Shown piece by piece: positions 7,420-11,136 of a stretch of DNA of 11,136 nucleotides. The notes under the pieces are model-generated. The model saw nothing but the letters and a program-made list of their open reading frames with translations, had not been told where the DNA came from and made no database searches. The position numbers and the translations under genes were made by a program. The number at the start of each line of letters is the position of its first letter. The stretch's first letter is position 1. This stretch comes from Promethearchaeota archaeon (GTDB lineage Archaea > Asgardarchaeota > Lokiarchaeia > Sigynarchaeales > SOKP01): NCBI GenBank assembly GCA_016839425.1, contig JAEOUI010000540.1, forward strand, positions 1 through 11,136. The letters are read 5' to 3'.

Positions 7420-8432
7420 ACGAGGAAATAAGTAGAATCATTAGATGGATAGATGATCATTACGACGAGTTATTATTAGAATGGTCATGCATTCAATGTG
7501 GCGATTGTTGTAAGATTTGGGGTGGATATATTAGAGTAATGGGTGATGATAATAATCGCTGGGAAAATATAATAGTTAAGTCAAATTTAGGGACTTTTCC
7601 TATGTTTGATTTCATAGAAGGCGAGCATATCGTGATAAATCCTCGAAATGGTGAAGATTTAAGAAACTGCCCCTTTTTACGGAAGATGCGAGAGGAAGAT
7701 AAATATATTTGTATGATAAACGATCCCAAGATTAAGCCTAACACGTGCAGGTTATTTCAGAAAGATCAAGTAAGAATTGAATGCCGAAACATGCGAGCAT
7801 TAATAAAGAAGAAGAGGAATGATGAATTATTTACCGATAAATCTGGACAGTTTATGGCCGAGATGAGGAGATCCCTTTCTGAAATAAATAAAAAGCATGA
7901 AGCATCAAGATGGAAGGAATATTTAGATAAAAATTTTAAAAATGATCTTCCCCCTTGGGGAATTGTTTTTAAAGGGTACCTATACCTTTTAGATAATGAA
8001 TTTGAAACTGCTCACGAGGCTTTTAAGCAGCTGGAAAAATTAACATTAAAAGAAATCCAAGAGAAATCATACAAATCAGATCCTCCTATGGATTTTCTCA
8101 TTTTTCTTAATGAATTTTATTTCAAGAAAAAATTAAGAAAGTTACTTTTTGAATTTGATAATTTTACAGATATTCTTTTTAAAATTGGTCTTATAGAAAG
8201 CTTCATGGGTCACCATGCAACTTCCAGCAGCATTCTCCTATTAGTATTGGAAAAGGACGAGACTTACTTAGATATCATTAAAAATCACGAATCTTTCCCT
8301 TTTTTTAGGAAATTAGAAGAAAAATTTGACGATTTTTTTAGACAAATAAGCTTATGGAAAAAAAGTGGTAAAAAGACATACAAGGAGTATGTTGAATATC
8401 GTCATGAATTGGACCGAAAGAGAAGTTTTTAA
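7407..8432 (+). CDS. YkgJ-family (CxxCxxCC) metal-binding protein with TPR-like tail
   Basis: Residues 28-35 read CIQCGDCC, the signature of the CxxCxxCC (YkgJ/UPF0153) family, which is thought to bind zinc or an iron-sulphur centre. Further family cysteines follow at C88 (NCPFL), C102 and C114 (NTCRLF). The family domain ends near residue 135. This protein has 341 residues, longer than simple family members because of a helical C-terminal half. In that half, GYLYLLDNEFETAHEAFKQL (about 189-208) and FKIGLIESFMG onward (about 258-311) resemble TPR units for protein contacts. The start is uncertain. ATG 7407 has AGGT at 7395-7398, and the second in-frame ATG at 7416 overlaps the stop of a six-codon upstream ORF. 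The gene is co-transcribed with the zinc-finger/HhH gene. Its biochemical role is unknown. Confidence 0.85.
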   Translation: MVEMNEEISRIIRWIDDHYDELLLEWSCIQCGDCCKIWGGYIRVMGDDNNRWENIIVKSNLGTFPMFDFIEGEHIVINPRNGEDLRNCPFLRKMREEDKYICMINDPKIKPNTCRLFQKDQVRIECRNMRALIKKKRNDELFTDKSGQFMAEMRRSLSEINKKHEASRWKEYLDKNFKNDLPPWGIVFKGYLYLLDNEFETAHEAFKQLEKLTLKEIQEKSYKSDPPMDFLIFLNEFYFKKKLRKLLFEFDNFTDILFKIGLIESFMGHHATSSSILLLVLEKDETYLDIIKNHESFPFFRKLEEKFDDFFRQISLWKKSGKKTYKEYVEYRHELDRKRSF

Positions 8433-8490
8433 TTAAAATAAATGAATTCATCTTGAAAGAAAAAGAAAAGCATTCAGAATTAAGGAGGCT

Positions 8491-8516
8491 ATTTTTTATC
8501 TTTTTTCAATTTCTTT
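8491..8516 (+). terminator. T-rich tract after the HhH/YkgJ operon
   Basis: Two T6 runs and a T3C-type tract lie about 60-85 bases after the operon's last stop codon and would suit archaeal termination. No strong hairpin precedes them. Confidence 0.4.
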
Positions 8517-8806
8517 GATCATTTTGATAATAACACGACGATGATTTCTGCGACACCGACATCCAAGCAGTGCAAGAGAGCTTAAATCGCCGGTTGAGGA
8601 CACATTAATTTCTTCATTTTTTTATTTTTTGTTTTTTTTCTTCCAAAGCAGAAGGCATTCGAGATCACTAAAAGGAATTTTGATCCAAGATCGATCTCTA
8701 ATAGTATATTTCTTTTATCAAGAAATAGCGATGTCTCCAAGAGCAACGCTACATTAAAGATATCTTCAATTATTGACTCGAGTAATGTTGGACTCCATTT
8801 AACGAG
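8496..8806 (-). pseudogene. Probable frameshifted gene remnant, family unknown
   Basis: On the minus strand one frame is open for 74 codons (8806 down to a stop at 8582) and reads like protein, including SPTLLESIIEDIF, LFLDKRNILLEIDLG and KFLLVISNAFCFG. It then enters A-rich DNA. A second frame, open over the last 39 codons to the stop at 8496, reads NEEINVSSTGDL and then LLGCRCRRNHRR with an amphipathic MIKEIEKR end. One extra A in the A7 run (8614-8620 on the plus strand) would join the two into a single C-terminus. No start codon is seen at the upstream end: four ATGATG-type repeats put TGA stops in this frame. It is best read as a decayed 5'-truncated gene. A sequencing error in the homopolymer is possible. 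No domain is recognised. Confidence 0.3.
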
Positions 8807-8955
8807 TCATCATCATCATAAAACTTATTTCCCTAATTTTCACGGTTATAATGATGATCTTTCAATTAATTTCAAAGATCAGCGTTTATGACATTTTCCC
8901 TTAAAGCATGCCGGCTCAAATAAAAAATTTGATGTAAGGATTTTTGATACCCACC

Positions 8956-8978
8956 AAAAGTCCATAGTGACTTTTTTT
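8956..8978 (+). terminator. Perfect hairpin followed by T7
   Basis: AAAAGTC (8956-8962) pairs with GACTTTT (8969-8975) around a six-base loop, and the T run continues to 8978. This is a textbook intrinsic terminator shape about 70 bases before the next gene. The left arm can also pair upstream with GGATTTTTG (8938-8946), which would prevent this hairpin. Confidence 0.45.
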
Positions 8979-9049
8979 CCATATTACAAAACCTAATTTA
9001 GAAGCATTAATATTTGTTAGATATAGAAATTTTATATAGTGGATAGATC

Positions 9050-9388
9050 TTGGGTAGAAGAACATTACACTTTAAGGTATTAAAAATAGAAAGGGAAAAA
9101 GTAATTTTAGAAATTGATAAACTTTATTTTTCCTTTTTAGAAAATGAGGAAACTTGGATATGTGCTGGCAAACGGGGCGATATTAGAGTTCCAATTACTG
9201 CACAAAATATAGATACTATTATAAATCAAGTCGAAATCAAAATTCAAGACGTTATATTTGATTTAACCGAGGGTGAAGGCGATGGAGTTGTTATTTGGGA
9301 TGAAAGAAATATTTTTGATGGATTTATAGCCACGCATATTGAAAAAGAATATGATTTTTATGAAAGAAGGGGTCTAACATTCCTATAA
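9050..9388 (+). CDS. Small hypothetical protein, beta-rich
   Basis: This 112-residue protein is not recognised. It alternates charged and hydrophobic residues, as in beta strands (LHFKVLKIEREKVILEIDKL, VPITAQNIDTIIN, EIKIQDVIFDL). It has a Gly/Asp-rich turn (EGEGDGVVIWDE) and a C-terminal YERRGLTFL. No Cys cluster, signal peptide or membrane segment is present. The frame opens at 9047, so TTG 9050 is the first and probably only usable start. The ribosome site is weak (GTGGAT at 9039-9044). The gene stands alone between two long spacers full of decayed sequence. Coding status rests on frame length and protein-like composition, so it could be a shortened remnant of a longer protein. Confidence 0.6.
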   Translation: MGRRTLHFKVLKIEREKVILEIDKLYFSFLENEETWICAGKRGDIRVPITAQNIDTIINQVEIKIQDVIFDLTEGEGDGVVIWDERNIFDGFIATHIEKEYDFYERRGLTFL

Positions 9389-9407
9389 GCTGAATTATTA
9401 TTCTGAT

Positions 9408-9578
9408 TTAGTCCTCTGATTTTTCTATTTTATCAAGAGTTCTCAAAGCTATTGCTAAAGAACTAGATTCTGCGATTGCGCTACTAATTAGTTTGGTTTC
9501 TTTTATTTCATCAACTGAAAGACCCATTTTTAAAGCACTTTTGATATGGATAGATTTCTCTGTAAATAAGATGGTAGC
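9408..9578 (-). pseudogene. C-terminal remnant of a carboxymuconolactone decarboxylase/AhpD-like protein
   Basis: The minus strand encodes 56 residues ending at TAA (9408-9410). The segment HIKSALKMGLSVDEIKET fits the carboxymuconolactone decarboxylase (CMD/AhpD) family pattern HxxxALxxGxSxxEIxE, followed by a helix with Ala/Ser-rich AIAESSSLAIALRTLDKIEK, as expected for the family's C-terminus. The two redox cysteines that normally lie seven and four residues before that His are absent (Leu and Glu instead). A TAG at 9579-9581 ends the frame upstream, where sequence similar to the rest of a CMD domain cannot be seen. The piece is about half of a normal domain and has no start codon in the right place, so it is a broken gene. 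The family call is by eye. Confidence 0.5.
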
Positions 9579-10272
9579 CTATCGGTATTCGTTACAGCTC
9601 CAAGTGTTAGAGGGAACGTGTAAGGGCATGTCATTCACGACCGACAAGCCTTGAATTTTATTTCTAACTTTCATCTAAAAATTCCACCTTTTTTTGGCGC
9701 ATTTTTAGATGATTTGAAAAGTAGAAACCCCAGGATAATTATCCCCTATATAAAGGTATCGGGACCTGAAGTGATCGATTTGACCTTGTGAAGCCTAACC
9801 AATAATAGTGGAAAGATGCGACTGAGTAATAAGGATGCTGAAATAAGGAAAAAGGAAAAGGTGTAAGGACCACGCTTGCTATGCGAGATAACTTTCATTA
9901 GACATTATCGAAGATCTTCAACAAGATCCCAATTCCCAATTTCAAACTTTTATTAAGAAAGTGGAATGAGATTGCACGATCCCATATTTATTATAATTTT
10001 TTTTAATTTATTTCAGTGCTTGTATTATCTAATTTCTTTTTCTGCTTCTCATTGATTTACGAAAAGAAGCTTCAAGGCAACAGCCTAATCAATCAACATT
10101 TTTTAAATCATATATGTAAATTCTATATATGCTTTCTGTTCAATTATTAACATAGAAGAATTTTTGTCAGAACATTAATATTTAAAAACTTATTTATTTA
10201 ACACTTTATTGTTAAGATTAAAGTTTTTCTTAGGATATGCGATAAAGAGGTTAAACCTTTGATTAATTTGGT

Positions 10273-10280
10273 TTTAAATA
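10273..10280 (+). promoter_or_regulatory. TATA-like element for the radical SAM gene
   Basis: TTTAAATA, the archaeal consensus, lies 61 bases before the ATG at 10341. A start near 10305 would leave a leader of about 35 bases. A weak GGAG at 10324-10327 lies 13 bases before the ATG. Confidence 0.45.
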
Positions 10281-10340
10281 AAATTTTTACTGGGTATATC
10301 CACCATTTTCACAAAAAAAATATTGGAGTTGTTTAACAAT

Positions 10341-11136
10341 ATGGGATTAATTGACAAAATATCTAAAAAAATAGAAGAGCATAACATTCAATTAAAAAAT
10401 GTAAATATTATCTTATTTATAACAGGACTAATACTAATAATATTATCAATGTTTTTAACCATTGGTGCAATGTTAACTAATTTTATTCATTACTCCACGC
10501 AATTAAATGCATATTCACTCATAATCTCTCTCATCATTATTGGTTCTTCGCTTTTAATAGCATTCTTTATCTTTGCAATTTATCTAGCTAGACCTCCAAG
10601 AAAACCTGAAGTCATTCATGCTCAAATCCTAGATGATGAATTTCAAGGTAAAAAACTTCATTTAAGCATAGATCAAAAGGGAATGGGTACATTAACTGTT
10701 GATGCATCCAGAATATTGTATTTAAATAAAGAAGCAACTGATTTTATGAAACTCCAGATAGCAAAAAATGACGAGAAATATATAATTGAGAACATGCTAA
10801 AAAAATATCATTTAACTGAAAAAACTGCAAGAGATGATTTTAAAAAATTAAAAGAGACTATTATTTCATTAACTGAAATGGCAGATGTTTGTCCAATCAC
10901 TTATTTAGAAGTAGAGACAACAAAACCCTTCTCTAAAATAACTAGACCAATGCGTGTAGACTTAGCGTTAACTTATAAATGTAACAATGAATGCGACCAT
11001 TGTTATGTTGGTCGTTCAAAAGATATAAAGGAATTGACAACAAATCAATGGAAACAAATTATTAGCAAATTATATGAAATTGGCGTGCCGCACGTTACTT
11101 TTACAGGAGGAGAAGCGACCTTACGGGAAGATTTAA
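10341..11136 (+). CDS. Membrane-anchored PqqD-like/radical SAM protein, 3'-truncated
   Basis: The frame is open from ATG 10341 to the window edge (265 codons), so the C-terminus is missing. Two hydrophobic helices (about 23-45 and 60-82) precede a basic RPPRK stretch, so the rest is probably cytoplasmic. Residues about 120-185 (DASRILYLNKEATDFMKL and following helices) resemble a PqqD-type peptide-binding wing. A radical SAM core starts with RVDLALTYKCNNECDHCY, giving the CxxxCxxC cluster motif (C214, C218, C221) for a [4Fe-4S] centre, and GGE at 256-258 for S-adenosylmethionine binding. Related PqqD-radical SAM proteins modify peptides. No precursor peptide gene is visible upstream, and the membrane anchor is unusual for that group. 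The missing part may contain a SPASM domain with extra cysteines. Confidence 0.85.
   Translation, partial: MGLIDKISKKIEEHNIQLKNVNIILFITGLILIILSMFLTIGAMLTNFIHYSTQLNAYSLIISLIIIGSSLLIAFFIFAIYLARPPRKPEVIHAQILDDEFQGKKLHLSIDQKGMGTLTVDASRILYLNKEATDFMKLQIAKNDEKYIIENMLKKYHLTEKTARDDFKKLKETIISLTEMADVCPITYLEVETTKPFSKITRPMRVDLALTYKCNNECDHCYVGRSKDIKELTTNQWKQIISKLYEIGVPHVTFTGGEATLREDL

Larger units (their letters stand above)
8433..9049. other. Spacer without an intact gene
   Basis: No intact gene is seen. The stretch holds T-rich tracts (8491-8516 and 8611-8640), a probable broken minus-strand gene (8496-8806), an inverted repeat TGACTCG/CGAGTCA (8774-8780 with 8803-8809), an imperfect 27-base palindrome with TGATCTTT/AAAGATCA arms (8855-8881), and overlapping hairpins at 8938-8975. 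A TATA-like TTTATATA at 9031-9038 lies too close to the next start to serve it well; ATTAATATTTG near 9007 is better spaced. Confidence 0.5.
9389..10340. other. Long spacer with degraded sequence
   Basis: No intact gene is seen in 952 bases. The left part carries a minus-strand CMD/AhpD-like remnant (9408-9578). From 9570 to 9788 a plus-strand frame has only one stop (TAA at 9621) and is otherwise open. Near 9897-9970 a short stretch reads LDIIEDLQQDPNSQFQ and then TFIKKVE before a stop, which looks like another protein end. GC here is unusually high for a spacer (27 of 60 bases at 9601-9660). The last 300 bases are plain AT-rich DNA with a GCTTCT/AGAAGC repeat (10044-10070) and a promoter. 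Confidence 0.5.

Noticed and set aside
7493..7744. Minus-strand 83-codon frame opposite the CxxCxxCC domain
   Set aside because: The opposite strand encodes the family cysteine signature; this is a shadow.
8807..8818. CATCATCATCAT run as a repeat array or CRISPR-like unit
   Set aside because: It is only a four-unit trinucleotide run; no spaced repeats occur anywhere in the window.
9570..9900. Group II intron end, omega-RNA or other structured RNA
   Set aside because: The raised GC suggested an RNA gene, but no domain V-like hairpin, tRNA-like arms or known RNA signature could be traced.

Overview
The window comes from an AT-rich genome that is probably archaeal. The signs are TATA-box-like elements placed about 25-27 bases before starts, one apparently leaderless gene, GGTGA-type ribosome binding sites, TTG starts, pyrimidine-tract ends, and very Lys/Ile/Asn/Glu-rich proteins. 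A Promethearchaeota ('Asgard', Lokiarchaeia-like) or similar lineage is my best guess from style alone. No marker gene in the window proves it.

Layout. (1) 3-3028, plus strand: a two-gene unit. The first gene is cut by the left edge and encodes a winged-helix-like plus helical protein. The second encodes a 689-residue protein with a zinc ribbon, a long charged coiled coil, a SAP-like motif and winged-helix-like segments. (2) 3029-3545: a gene-poor stretch with several small hairpins. (3) 3546-6633: a divergent pair, a stand-alone PIN-domain nuclease on the minus strand and a large 849-residue all-helical protein of unknown family on the plus strand, sharing a 58-base promoter region. Sampled stretches here are clearly richer in GC than region 1. 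(4) 6742-8432: a two-gene operon encoding a zinc-finger plus helix-hairpin-helix protein, then a CxxCxxCC (YkgJ-type) metal-binding protein with a TPR-like tail. (5) 8433-9049: no intact gene, but a likely frameshifted minus-strand gene remnant and a pair of mutually exclusive hairpins ending in a T7 run. (6) 9050-9388: a small hypothetical protein. (7) 9389-10340: no intact gene. It holds a minus-strand remnant of a carboxymuconolactone decarboxylase/AhpD-like protein and other degraded-looking sequence. (8) 10341 to the right edge: the start of a membrane-anchored PqqD-like/radical SAM protein, cut by the window.

How the parts may work together. Regions 1 and 4 each pair a nucleic-acid-binding-type protein with a partner of unclear role, so they are candidate functional pairs. 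The PIN/849 pair looks like a self-contained module, with a nuclease beside a large uncharacterised helical protein. The long spacers contain broken genes and unusual GC, which suggests an accessory or recombining region. No CRISPR array, tRNA, rRNA or intact transposase was found. Functions beyond the named domains are inference.
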